Positions 36,004-44,304 are shown, counted from the first letter of the stretch. The stretch: DNA of 64,000 bases from GCA-2706205 sp964215955 (GCA_964215955.1 CAXPDR010000006.1:1-64000); one strand, 5' to 3'. The notes: generated by a model from the letters alone, not told the origin. Made by a program: numbers and translations.

Positions 36004-37398
36004 ATGATTATTTTTAATTTACTAATAAGGAAACAGCGGAGCTTAATTTCCGCTGTTTTTATATTTATCCATAAATACATCTTGAGATCAAAGCAAACAA
36101 AATCATGGTTCTTTTTCTTATCGAGAATTTCGCCTCATAATAGTAACGTTTTAAGATTGGTAAGCTCTGCTCCTCTAACCACAAATAAAGATATTACTAT
36201 TGATGAATTTGAAGAAAAAATGCTCCTACCATTTATTAAAAGCAATCACCCACACTTCAGAAAAAGGTCAATTAAATTTTTACGAATACTGGGTCAAGAA
36301 TTTACCTCTAATGGACATTCCAATCTTTCTTTTTCTGTATCTAAAAATTTAGCTTCATATATTGAAAGACTTGAATCAGAGTATAAAAACAAAGAGTATT
36401 CACTTTACCAGTTTCAAGAGATAAGAAAAATGGGAAAGTTTACTAAAGAAAATCTAAATAATTTATTAAATTTAGCGAGATCTCTTTCAGTAAATGACTC
36501 GCCCAATCTAATTTATAACACAATACTCACATCAATGAAGCTTCACTTTGAGTTTTCTAAGACTAAACAAGAACTAGTTGAACTTCATGAAATATTATCA
36601 AATTTTGAAACATTACTAATAAAAGAAATTTTTGAAGGTAAGATTTCAAAACTTTATTCTCTAGTAGTTCGAATTGATAACCATAACTTGTTTAGCGGTT
36701 ACATTTCAAAAGAAGAGAAGGAAAAGTATAAAAAACTTATTAGAAAAGAAGAAATGGAAAATCATCCTATCCTTAATTTAAATAATAAAGAAATATTAGA
36801 ATTAAAATCTTCTCTAGAGAATAACTTACTTGAGTTTAATTCTTTTTTAAATCAACACAAAAAAATATCAATCGTAGGTAACTCTCCAATTGAAATAGGA
36901 CAAAATAATGGAAAACTAATTGATAGTAACGAACTTGTTATTCGATTTAATAATTACAACACCAATCTAGAGTTTCAGAATGACTATGGATGCAAAACAA
37001 GTATTTTAGTACATTCAGGTGCAACTAATGTTGTCATAAAAAAGAGTGCTAAATTTGACTTTCTTCTTTTAAGTGGTTTTGATCTCCTGTACAAGAAAAG
37101 AAAAGTAGATTTTATCAAAGATCTTATCAACCAAGGACATAAAGTTGTAGTTTTTCCCGATGAAATTTGGAGAATGTCGCTAAATGAATTACACTCGACT
37201 CCGAGTGCAGGTTATCTAACAATTAAACTTTTAAAGTCACTTTGGAAAGAAAATTTAAATCTTGAAAATATTTTTGGTTTTTCATTTAAAGGAAATAACA
37301 AAAAACTCTTTAACTCAAATTATCACAACAAAAGCCAATCTTACAATAAACACGACTGGAACAAAGAACAAGAAATTCTATTAAAGATTTTTAACTAA
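36004..37398 (+). CDS. GT29 sialyltransferase-like glycosyltransferase
   Basis: Protein of up to 464 residues whose C-terminal third has the sialyltransferase motifs in order. Motif L is near 289-332: VGNSP, GKLIDSNELVIRFNNYN, then NDYGCKTS. Motif S is near 398-426 (STPSAGYLTIKLL...FGF). The final H450-x4-E455 equals motif VS. Eukaryotic and bacterial GT29 members use CMP-activated nonulosonic acids. No CMP-sialic acid genes are here, but CMP-Kdo genes are, so Kdo is a possible donor (inference). The N-terminal 270 residues are helical and unassigned. A terminator at 36031-36060 falls in codons 10-19, so the true start may be later, for example the ATG at about 36220. Codon use looks like its neighbours. 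Confidence 0.72.
   Translation: MIIFNLLIRKQRSLISAVFIFIHKYILRSKQTKSWFFFLSRISPHNSNVLRLVSSAPLTTNKDITIDEFEEKMLLPFIKSNHPHFRKRSIKFLRILGQEFTSNGHSNLSFSVSKNLASYIERLESEYKNKEYSLYQFQEIRKMGKFTKENLNNLLNLARSLSVNDSPNLIYNTILTSMKLHFEFSKTKQELVELHEILSNFETLLIKEIFEGKISKLYSLVVRIDNHNLFSGYISKEEKEKYKKLIRKEEMENHPILNLNNKEILELKSSLENNLLEFNSFLNQHKKISIVGNSPIEIGQNNGKLIDSNELVIRFNNYNTNLEFQNDYGCKTSILVHSGATNVVIKKSAKFDFLLLSGFDLLYKKRKVDFIKDLINQGHKVVVFPDEIWRMSLNELHSTPSAGYLTIKLLKSLWKENLNLENIFGFSFKGNNKKLFNSNYHNKSQSYNKHDWNKEQEILLKIFN
36031..36060 (+). terminator. Intrinsic terminator of the GT8-like gene, lying inside the next reading frame
   Basis: AAACAGCGGA at 36031-36040 pairs perfectly with TCCGCTGTTT at 36049-36058 over an 8-base loop, and a T run ends at 36060. 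This is the clearest rho-independent terminator in the window. It acts in the plus direction and lies 60-90 bases after the stop at 35971, but also 27 bases after the ATG of the GT29-like frame. Confidence 0.85.
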
Positions 37399-38699
37399 GG
37401 TGAAATTGTTGTTGAGCCTACTTGATTTAATCCAACAGCCCCGGTTGTATAAATATTTTCCATCGCTGCTATTTTAAAGGAATATAAGTCCACGCCACGA
37501 TACAAAATATCGCTATCGTCTTCCTTTCTGTCTTCTGCATCCCCCCCAATGCCTAAGGTCACATAATATAAGCCTGGCAATGCAAGCGAGTCAAACTCAA
37601 CTTCTAAGTTTACTATCTCGCCCTTTTTTACACTTAGACCACCTACGGCGTTTGGATATCTAAATCCTGAAATAGACAGACCCGATTCTTTTTTAATTGT
37701 AAACTTAAAATAAACATTCTCAGCAGGGGCATCAAATTTCACCAAAAAAACGGCTTTATAACGATTTCCATAACCAATAGTTGTAACTTTTTGATTTTTT
37801 TCATTTTTTAAGTAAAAGTCCAAAACCTTCAAATCATGATTAAACAACTCTTGCCGACTCAAGGAGTCATAATTACCAGAACTTGACTCCGAAAATGAAG
37901 AGGCTTCACCGTCATTGAATTTATTTCCAGCTTTTAATTCTTCTAAATAAGCTTGTTTTCTTTCTCCCTTTAAATTTAATAATGTTTGATATTTAATCAC
38001 TGCATCTCTTGGATCCGAATCATAAATGATTTCTCCACCTTCTATTATGGCAACTCGATCACAAATTTCAACTACGGATCCCAATGAATGAGATACAAAG
38101 ATAATAGTTTTCCCTGAATTAATAAGTTTTTCCATCCTGGCATAACTCTTACGTTTAAAAAGCCCGTCACCAACTGCTAATACTTCATCAACAATTAAGA
38201 CATCAGGGTCTACTGAAGTATTGATAGCAAAAGACAGTCTAGATCTCATTCCAGAAGAATAAGTTTTTATAGGCTGATCCATGTAATCGCCTAATTCACA
38301 AAATTCGACAATTTCTTCTTCTTTTTCATGCATTTCCTCTCTTGAAAAGCCAAGAATAGCACCTACAAAGAAAATATTCTCTCTTCCTGTAAATTCAGGG
38401 TTTAAGCCTCCACTTAATTCTAAAAGTGCGGCTATAGAACCTTTAACTTTAATTTGCCCAGAAGTTGGAGCAAGTACACCAGAAATCAACTTTAAAAGAG
38501 TCGATTTTCCAGCTCCATTCCTTCCTAATAGTCCAAAAACCTGCCCCTTAGGAATAGACAAACTCACATCCCTAAAAACATATTTTTTAGTATGGTAATT
38601 TTTATTTGGAAAAATAGTCTGTAAAACTCTGTGTTTTCTAGATCTATAAAGTTTAAATATTTTTGTTAGATTCTTAATTTCAATAGCTGTTTCTTTCAC
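37395..38699 (-). CDS. wzt: Polysaccharide ABC transporter ATPase, Wzt type with carbohydrate-binding C-domain
   Basis: ATPase of 434 residues. Walker A GRNGAGKST at 59-67, signature SSGMRSR at 148-154, Walker B VLIVDE at 167-172 and H-loop His204 are intact. After an Asn/Ser/Glu-rich linker at about 255-285 comes a beta-sandwich C-domain at 285-415, as in Wzt proteins that recognise the end of the exported O-antigen. KpsT ATPases lack it, so the exported polymer probably carries a terminal modification such as the methyl or sulfate groups made next door. It starts one base after the Wzm stop and overlaps the GT29-like gene end by four bases. Confidence 0.9.
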   Translation of the reverse strand: MKETAIEIKNLTKIFKLYRSRKHRVLQTIFPNKNYHTKKYVFRDVSLSIPKGQVFGLLGRNGAGKSTLLKLISGVLAPTSGQIKVKGSIAALLELSGGLNPEFTGRENIFFVGAILGFSREEMHEKEEEIVEFCELGDYMDQPIKTYSSGMRSRLSFAINTSVDPDVLIVDEVLAVGDGLFKRKSYARMEKLINSGKTIIFVSHSLGSVVEICDRVAIIEGGEIIYDSDPRDAVIKYQTLLNLKGERKQAYLEELKAGNKFNDGEASSFSESSSGNYDSLSRQELFNHDLKVLDFYLKNEKNQKVTTIGYGNRYKAVFLVKFDAPAENVYFKFTIKKESGLSISGFRYPNAVGGLSVKKGEIVNLEVEFDSLALPGLYYVTLGIGGDAEDRKEDDSDILYRGVDLYSFKIAAMENIYTTGAVGLNQVGSTTISP

Positions 38700-39476
38700 T
38701 TAAATTACCTCCGCAAAATAAGGTCGTGCTTTCCTATGAATTGCAACTCCAGCAGATAACAAAATTATTGAAACAATGAAGAATCCCATCATCGTCGGCC
38801 AATACTCTAATATTGAAACATTATTTATAAATGAATCCCTATAGCCACGAACAAAATAATAAAGTGGATTATAATCAACAACAAACCTGAATCGCTCTGG
38901 AAGTCTCTCTACATTCCAAAAAATCGGTGTTCCCCAAAAAAAAACACGAGAGCACAAAGGTATAATCTTTTTCAAATCAGGAAAGAATGGTTCTAAAGAT
39001 GAAAGAATTAAAGTTATCCCAGCCAAAAACAAGGTTGCAAGTACAAGGTAAATAATTGCTTGGAGCCAATAAAGTGTAGGATAGACTCCTAAGGCCAACA
39101 AGAAAACAATCATTATGCCCAAAAAAATAAAATGAAAGAATAATGACATCCCAATTTGAACAAAAGGAAGTAGCAATAAATTAAAGTTAACTTTGTTTAA
39201 AAGAAATCTATATTTGGAAATAGCCCCTACCCCACTATTCATATTATCATTAAAAAAGTAGTAAGCAATTAATCCACTAAATAATAACGGTGCAAATTCC
39301 TTTAGATCGACGCCATCACCTTTTAATCCGAAGCCAAATACAAATAATAGTAAGCCCATCATGAATAATGGTTCAATTAACACCCAGAAAAGACCGAGAT
39401 AAGACTTTATGTAAGAACTTCTAAGGTCTCTCAATAATAATTCTTTGAAAACATAAAAATTATCTATTTTTCTAAT
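38700..39476 (-). CDS. wzm: Polysaccharide ABC transporter permease, Wzm/KpsM type, probable ATT start
   Basis: Inner-membrane permease of about 258 residues with six hydrophobic segments. RDLRSSYIKSYLGLFWVLIEPL, FFWGTPIFWNVERLPERFRFVVDYNPLYYFVRGYR and the C-terminal REA-type tail fit ABC-2 polysaccharide exporters. The first standard start in frame is TTG at 39434, but it has no ribosome site and cuts into the conserved amphipathic N-terminus. An in-frame ATT at 39476-39474 follows AGGAG by six bases and shares the A of the upstream TAG stop. Starting there restores the usual FKELLLRDLR leader. The ATT start is an inference. Confidence 0.8.
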   Translation of the reverse strand: MRKIDNFYVFKELLLRDLRSSYIKSYLGLFWVLIEPLFMMGLLLFVFGFGLKGDGVDLKEFAPLLFSGLIAYYFFNDNMNSGVGAISKYRFLLNKVNFNLLLLPFVQIGMSLFFHFIFLGIMIVFLLALGVYPTLYWLQAIIYLVLATLFLAGITLILSSLEPFFPDLKKIIPLCSRVFFWGTPIFWNVERLPERFRFVVDYNPLYYFVRGYRDSFINNVSILEYWPTMMGFFIVSIILLSAGVAIHRKARPYFAEVI

Positions 39477-41148
39477 AATTTTCTCCTAAATTCACAATAA
39501 AAGATTGGCCAGCCCAACTATATTGGTAATATGGGGTTGAGTGAATATTGTTAACTTTAGACCATTCATCAAAAGCTTTTCTCACTCCTCTAGTAGGATT
39601 TCCTCGATAGCAATAATAATCATCAAAAACCAGAACTGTTCCATCTTGCAAAAATGGAAGGATATAATTTAAAACCGACTTTGCAGATGAGTATAAGTCA
39701 CAGTCAATATGTATCAGCATTGCTTTTGACACACCATGAGTATTATTAGATAAAGTTTTATCATAATATCCCTCAATAAAACTAAACTTATCTAAATCAA
39801 CTTTTGAATTAATAAGGTTTTCTTTAATACCATCAAGAGTACAGCTATAATCACCTTTTTGGAAAGCTGTATAGCCTTCAAGCTCATCCTCTATATCTAA
39901 CTCAGGAAGCCCCTCAAAAGAATCAAAAACAAAAAACTTAACATCATTGTATTCTGGATTATCAGTACAAGTTTTCTCATAAGCCTTAAATGCATGAACT
40001 AATGATTTTCCTTGAAAACAACCAAACTCTAGGTAATCCCCTTTAATTTGGTTTTTAATTAAGAAATTAAACATTACCTCCATAATACTTCTTCTTTCAA
40101 TAACACCAGTTAATCCTTTAGAAAACTGCTTAGAAGCCAACTCGGAATGAATGATATTTTTAGCTACCTTCTTTTCAAATTTCTTTAATCTAGAATCAAC
40201 AATAGTTTTTGAAACTTCTTTCGTAATTTTGCTTATTCGCTCTTTTAAAATTTTATCAAGAAAAAATTTTTTTAATGATTTTTCCCCATATTTAGTTTCC
40301 GTCTTCTTTTTCAACGAGATATTCCCTTTAACTTTCTTAATGTCAACATTTTCAAAATAAAATTTGTCTACTAAAAATTCTAAATCAGAATCCCAACAGT
40401 CTTCAATTCCATTTAGTCTTTGATTTACTTCATTCAATATATTTGGAGTTATCATTTCTCTTTCATAGTGATGTTCCTTAACAATAATTGACTCATCAAA
40501 CAGATTCGGAACTTGTAAAAAATCAGATATATACTGAAGCGACTCACTTGATTTAAAAATAAGGTCTTCATATTTGATATGGAGATAATTAAAATTATTT
40601 TTTTGAGATTGAATAAATGTCCAAGCATCAACCCAGTCATCTAAAGCTGCACTTGTACTGTCTTTCTTCCAATAATCTTTTCCCTTTTTTGTATTTGCAG
40701 CTCTCCTTAAATAAGAGTTTACAACATCTAGTGGATGTCTAGTTATATGAATGACTTTAGGAGATAGACTTTCTTCGACTATTGTCCATTTCTTTTTCCA
40801 ATAATCCGGTAACTTTTCTCCTAGCCATACTCCATTATTTATTTCTGCCCCGTAATTCAATTTAAAAAGAGTTCTTAAAAGCTCCACAGAGTTTTCCCTA
40901 GAAAACTTAAAAGTATCTTGAAGAATATGTTCTCTTCTCCAATTTTCTTTTTTTCCCTTTTCCCTATCAATAACGCCAGCTATTTTTTTTTCTCTTAAAA
41001 AAAGACCTGGTATTTGCTTGTCTAATAAAGTGGATAAATTTTGTTCGTTTGCTAAGAATATTTTTTTATTAGAGTTAAGTACCCTAGTCATCATAGTTGT
41101 TCCGCTACGCGGACATCCTCCATGAATCAACCAACCATTTTCTTCCAT
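39472..41148 (-). CDS. Sulfotransferase fused to a TylF-like O-methyltransferase
   Basis: Two-domain protein of 558 residues. The N-terminal domain (about 1-265) is a PAPS-dependent sulfotransferase: GCPRSGTTMMTRVL at 11-24 is the phosphate-binding loop, and VIHITRHPLDVVNSYLRRA at 132-150 holds the 3'-phosphate Arg and Ser. A Lys-rich linker lies at 265-345. The C-terminal domain resembles macrocin/TylF methyltransferases: YLEFGCFQGKS at 372-382, FDSFEGLPE at 408-416, IDCDLYSS at 481-488 and FDD at 508-510. It lies beside Wzm/Wzt and near cysDNC, so it probably sulfates and methylates the exported glycan. Soluble and cytoplasmic by sequence. Substrate unknown. Confidence 0.85.
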   Translation of the reverse strand: MEENGWLIHGGCPRSGTTMMTRVLNSNKKIFLANEQNLSTLLDKQIPGLFLREKKIAGVIDREKGKKENWRREHILQDTFKFSRENSVELLRTLFKLNYGAEINNGVWLGEKLPDYWKKKWTIVEESLSPKVIHITRHPLDVVNSYLRRAANTKKGKDYWKKDSTSAALDDWVDAWTFIQSQKNNFNYLHIKYEDLIFKSSESLQYISDFLQVPNLFDESIIVKEHHYEREMITPNILNEVNQRLNGIEDCWDSDLEFLVDKFYFENVDIKKVKGNISLKKKTETKYGEKSLKKFFLDKILKERISKITKEVSKTIVDSRLKKFEKKVAKNIIHSELASKQFSKGLTGVIERRSIMEVMFNFLIKNQIKGDYLEFGCFQGKSLVHAFKAYEKTCTDNPEYNDVKFFVFDSFEGLPELDIEDELEGYTAFQKGDYSCTLDGIKENLINSKVDLDKFSFIEGYYDKTLSNNTHGVSKAMLIHIDCDLYSSAKSVLNYILPFLQDGTVLVFDDYYCYRGNPTRGVRKAFDEWSKVNNIHSTPYYQYSWAGQSFIVNLGENY

Positions 41149-41221
41149 ATTTCCTCTTCAATCTCTCCTATAGAATAATTTATTAGTTTCTCTAAGCTTA
41201 AACCATACTAAACAAATTTAA

Positions 41222-41848
41222 TTACTTTAACTTTATTTCAAATACTGAAGATTTATCATGTTTAATAATTTCAGAAATGAAATCAATATGATTTTTCAAT
41301 TCTTCTACCGCAGAATCTCTAATTTCAAAAATCAACCTAGTGTTAGAATCAGAATGTTTTTTAATTAAATCAAAATAAATATTTAATGGGTAATGAAAAC
41401 CACAAGATTTTAATGAATAAATTAGCTCAAACTTCTTATCATTAGGAATTATGATGTTATTTACATCAATTAGATTATACCTAAGCTTTCTCTCATCCCA
41501 GTGTTTTTTCAAATACTCAAAGCTAAGATAAAACTGCATATTATTTGCACTATCGAACCCAACATCTCTATTTTTTTTATTTTCGTTATTTTTTATATCA
41601 CCTTCAAGAAAATTCAGTTCCGTCCCAAATTTCTTTTGAAACATCTCAGACTCCAAAGCCAATCCACACCCAATTTCTAAAAGATTAGATGGTCTAAAAT
41701 TTAGATATTTTGATATTGTTATAAACTTCTCTTTTCTATCATTAAGAAACTTTTCATTGTTTTCCCAATTCTTAGCCCACTTCATGTCAATATCTGTTGA
41801 GCTTTTATCAGAATCTCTGAATAGTTTTTTTCTAAACGCTTCTAACAC
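41222..41848 (-). CDS. Class I SAM-dependent methyltransferase-like protein
   Basis: Protein of 208 residues. The motif NLLEIGCGLALESEMFQ at about 55-71 is a class I AdoMet-binding motif I, followed by LNFLEGDI, then a motif-like FELIYSLKSCGFHYPL and a LIFEIRD strand. The rest is short, so it may act with a partner. The start is GTG at 41848 with GGAGGA six bases upstream; the open frame continues to 41923 with hydrophobic residues and a TTG that has no family support. It is probably co-transcribed with the sulfotransferase fusion, 73 bases downstream. Substrate unknown. Confidence 0.65.
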   Translation of the reverse strand: MLEAFRKKLFRDSDKSSTDIDMKWAKNWENNEKFLNDRKEKFITISKYLNFRPSNLLEIGCGLALESEMFQKKFGTELNFLEGDIKNNENKKNRDVGFDSANNMQFYLSFEYLKKHWDERKLRYNLIDVNNIIIPNDKKFELIYSLKSCGFHYPLNIYFDLIKKHSDSNTRLIFEIRDSAVEELKNHIDFISEIIKHDKSSVFEIKLK

Positions 41849-41919
41849 AATCGTTCCTCCAAATAATTTTATTACAAAATACCAAAGATAACGGCCTTGG
41901 ACAAAGAAAAATACAAGAA

Positions 41920-41953
41920 TCAAGAAGCTAATTTACTCAATTCCCCTCCTCCC
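41920..41953 (-). other. Very strong purine ribosome-site-like tract with a six-codon reading frame
   Basis: The minus strand has GGGAGGAGGGG (complement of 41943-41953) two bases before a TTG at 41940. The frame codes for six residues and stops with TGA at 41922-41920. This stop overlaps another TTG at 41923, which opens the frame of the methyltransferase gene 25 codons before its likely GTG start. It could be a leader peptide or chance. Bases 41849-42046 otherwise hold no gene I can support, and a weak stem (CCAAGG/CTTTGG) near 41887-41905. Confidence 0.25.
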
Positions 41954-42046
41954 TACAGATGCAATGCGTTACACATAGTAGTGTTGAACTAAAATACAAA
42001 ATCTTATTTGAATACAACATAAAGATAAACCGAAATCAAAAGAACT

Positions 42047-43315
42047 TTAAACAATCATCCCTGCGGCAACTGTCTCATTCGAGAACTCATCAACTAGAAT
42101 AACCGATCCAGTATTTTTATTGCTCTTAAAGGCATCAATGAATAAAGGCTTAGATGTCCTGACTGTTATTTTTCCAATGTCATTTAAACCAATTTCCTTA
42201 TCATCATCAACTCTATGTAAGGTATGAACATCAACCTTGTACTGAACATCTTTAATCATACACCTAGTGTCCCTAGTCGTATGTTTTAAAAGATACTTTC
42301 CACGAGGAATAAGTTTTTTCTCATTGAACCAGCAAATCATTAAACTTAAATCTTGAGTTGCAGTAGGTTGACGATTTGCCTTGGTAATCATGTCTCCACG
42401 AGATAAATCCAACTCATCTTCTAGCGTCATTACAACACTCATTGGATGAAAAGCTTCCTTTATCTTTGGATTACCTAAACTTTCTATTGATTTAATTTTA
42501 GTTCTAAAACCCGATGGTAATAATGTCACATCATCACCAGGCTTAAAAACACCACCCTCAACTCGGCCCGCAAATCCTCTAAAGTCATGAAAAGTATCAG
42601 ATTGTGGCCTAATCACTCTTTGAATTGGAAATCTAGCATCTATAAAATTATGATCTGCTCCCAGGTGAACATTTTCAAGAGTATATAGAAGAGTACTACC
42701 TTCATACCAGCTCATTTGCTGTGATTTATCGACTAAATTATCTCCATCTAAGGCATTAATTGGAAGAATATGAACATCTGGAATATTCAATTTAGATATA
42801 AAGGCCGAATACTCATTTTTAATTTCTTCAAACCTTTGCTCTGAGTAATCAACAAGATCCATTTTATTAACACACAAAACAAGGTGTTTAATATTCATCA
42901 AACTCGCGATAAATGTATGTCTTTTAGTTTGCTCAACGACACCATGTCTTGCATCAACTAGTACAATGGCTAGATTAACATTAGATGTACCTGTAACCAT
43001 ATTTCGAGTGTATTGAATATGCCCGGGGCAATCAGCAATAATGAACTTTCTTTTTGGTGTTGCAAAGTATCTATAGGCAACATCAATCGTAATTCCTTGC
43101 TCACGCTCAGCTCTTAAGCCGTCAGTTAAAAGAGCAAGGTTTACTCTTTCATCTCCACGTTTTTTGCTGGATTCTTCAATCGCCTGTAGTTGATCTTCAA
43201 AAATAGATTTGGAATCATATAATAATCTTCCAATTAATGTGGACTTGCCATCATCAACTGAACCAATTACAGAAAATCTAAGTAAATCAATATTATCTCT
43301 TTTTAAATTTTCCAT
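42047..43315 (-). CDS. cysN: Sulfate adenylyltransferase large subunit CysN
   Basis: GTPase subunit of ATP sulfurylase; GTP hydrolysis drives the formation of APS from ATP and sulfate. It has 422 residues, so the fused APS kinase domain of NodQ-type proteins is absent. G1 GSVDDGKS at 18-25, G3 DCPGH at 95-99 and G4 NKMD at 150-153 are intact, followed by the EF-Tu-like beta domains. Its ATG shares the A of the cysD stop (TAATG). It may be transcribed together with the downstream methyltransferase, sulfotransferase fusion and Wzm/Wzt genes, which would tie PAPS supply to glycan sulfation. Confidence 0.95.
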   Translation of the reverse strand: MENLKRDNIDLLRFSVIGSVDDGKSTLIGRLLYDSKSIFEDQLQAIEESSKKRGDERVNLALLTDGLRAEREQGITIDVAYRYFATPKRKFIIADCPGHIQYTRNMVTGTSNVNLAIVLVDARHGVVEQTKRHTFIASLMNIKHLVLCVNKMDLVDYSEQRFEEIKNEYSAFISKLNIPDVHILPINALDGDNLVDKSQQMSWYEGSTLLYTLENVHLGADHNFIDARFPIQRVIRPQSDTFHDFRGFAGRVEGGVFKPGDDVTLLPSGFRTKIKSIESLGNPKIKEAFHPMSVVMTLEDELDLSRGDMITKANRQPTATQDLSLMICWFNEKKLIPRGKYLLKHTTRDTRCMIKDVQYKVDVHTLHRVDDDKEIGLNDIGKITVRTSKPLFIDAFKSNKNTGSVILVDEFSNETVAAGMIV

Positions 43316-44217
43316 TAAAAATAACCTTGTTTCTTTCTATCTTCCATTGCGGTTTCAGATCGCTTATCATCTGCCCTAGTCCCTCGTTCTGTCGTTCTAG
43401 AAGCAGCGATTTCATCAATAACTTTATCAAGTGTATCAGCTTCAGAAATAACAGCTCCTGTACAGGTTATATCACCCATGGTTCTAAATCTTACTGAAGC
43501 CTTTTTAGGTGCTTCAGTTGGAAGTAGCTCCATTATTTCTTCATTGGCATAAAGAACGCCATTTCTTTCAAAGATTTCTCTTTCATGAGCAAAATATAAT
43601 GATGGAAGATCTATTTCTTTTTGTCTGATGTATTCCCAGATATCTAATTCAGTCCAGTTACTTAGTGGAAAAACTCTGAAATGTTCTCCAGGCTGTTTTT
43701 TACCGTTATAAATTGACCATAACTCTGGTCTTTGATTTTTAGGATCCCACTCTCCAAATTCATTACGGTGAGACATAAATCGCTCTTTAGCTCTTGCCTT
43801 TTCTTCATCTCTTCTCGCACCACCGAATAGAGCATCAAATTGATGTTCTTCTATGGTTTCAAGCAGCGTAACACTTTGAATGACATTTCGACTTTTAAAA
43901 GGTCCAGTTTCATCTTGAGCTGTACCCTTTTTAATTGAGTCTTCAACATGGCTAACAATTAAATCTAGATTATATTTTTTTGCTAAATTATCACGAAACT
44001 CAATTGCTTCTTTAAAATTATGTCCGGTATCGATATGAACAATTGGAAATGGTACTTTTGCCGGCCAAAAAGCTCTTCTGGCCAAATGAACCATAACAAT
44101 AGAATCTTTTCCTCCAGAAAACAGTAGTGCTGGTTTTTCAAACTGAGAAGCAACCTCTCTAAAGAGATAGATTGATTCTGACTCTAATTGATCTAAGTGA
44201 TTTAACCTATAATCCAT
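43315..44217 (-). CDS. cysD: Sulfate adenylyltransferase small subunit CysD
   Basis: Catalytic subunit of ATP sulfurylase, 300 residues, the standard CysD length. The PP-loop is FSGGKDSIVMVHLARRAF at about 33-50, followed by VHIDTGHNFKEAIEFRD and the conserved GARRDEEKARAKERF. The C-terminal YANEEIMELLP and RFRTMGDITCTGAV are also diagnostic. The ATG at 44217 has AAGGG upstream. It is divergent from cysC across 87 bases containing a long dyad. No assimilatory CysH, CysI or CysJ is in the window, which suits a role in PAPS synthesis for sulfation. Confidence 0.95.
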   Translation of the reverse strand: MDYRLNHLDQLESESIYLFREVASQFEKPALLFSGGKDSIVMVHLARRAFWPAKVPFPIVHIDTGHNFKEAIEFRDNLAKKYNLDLIVSHVEDSIKKGTAQDETGPFKSRNVIQSVTLLETIEEHQFDALFGGARRDEEKARAKERFMSHRNEFGEWDPKNQRPELWSIYNGKKQPGEHFRVFPLSNWTELDIWEYIRQKEIDLPSLYFAHEREIFERNGVLYANEEIMELLPTEAPKKASVRFRTMGDITCTGAVISEADTLDKVIDEIAASRTTERGTRADDKRSETAMEDRKKQGYF

Positions 44218-44235
44218 AATTTACCCTTAAATTTG

Positions 44236-44271
44236 TTCACTAATACTATATTACAGTATAGAATTTGTGAA
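44236..44271. promoter_or_regulatory. 36-bp dyad in the divergent cysDN / cysC promoter region
   Basis: TTCAC-N5-CTATA-N6-TATAG-N5-GTGAA. The centre lies between 44253 and 44254, and 13 of 15 positions outside the six-base core are symmetric. Possible -10 boxes lie inside it, TATAGA toward cysC and TATAGT toward cysD, each with a TTCAC(A/T) box upstream at a short spacing. A protein bound here could control both transcripts at once. The regulator is not in the window. Confidence 0.55.
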
Positions 44272-44304
44272 TAAAAAAGCCCTAAACCGACTTTTAGAGA
44301 GACT

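Noticed and set aside
41849..41923. N-terminal 25-residue hydrophobic extension of the methyltransferase from TTG at 41923
   Set aside because: GTG at 41848 has GGAGGA at ideal distance and the extension lacks family sequence. The extension contains that ribosome site.
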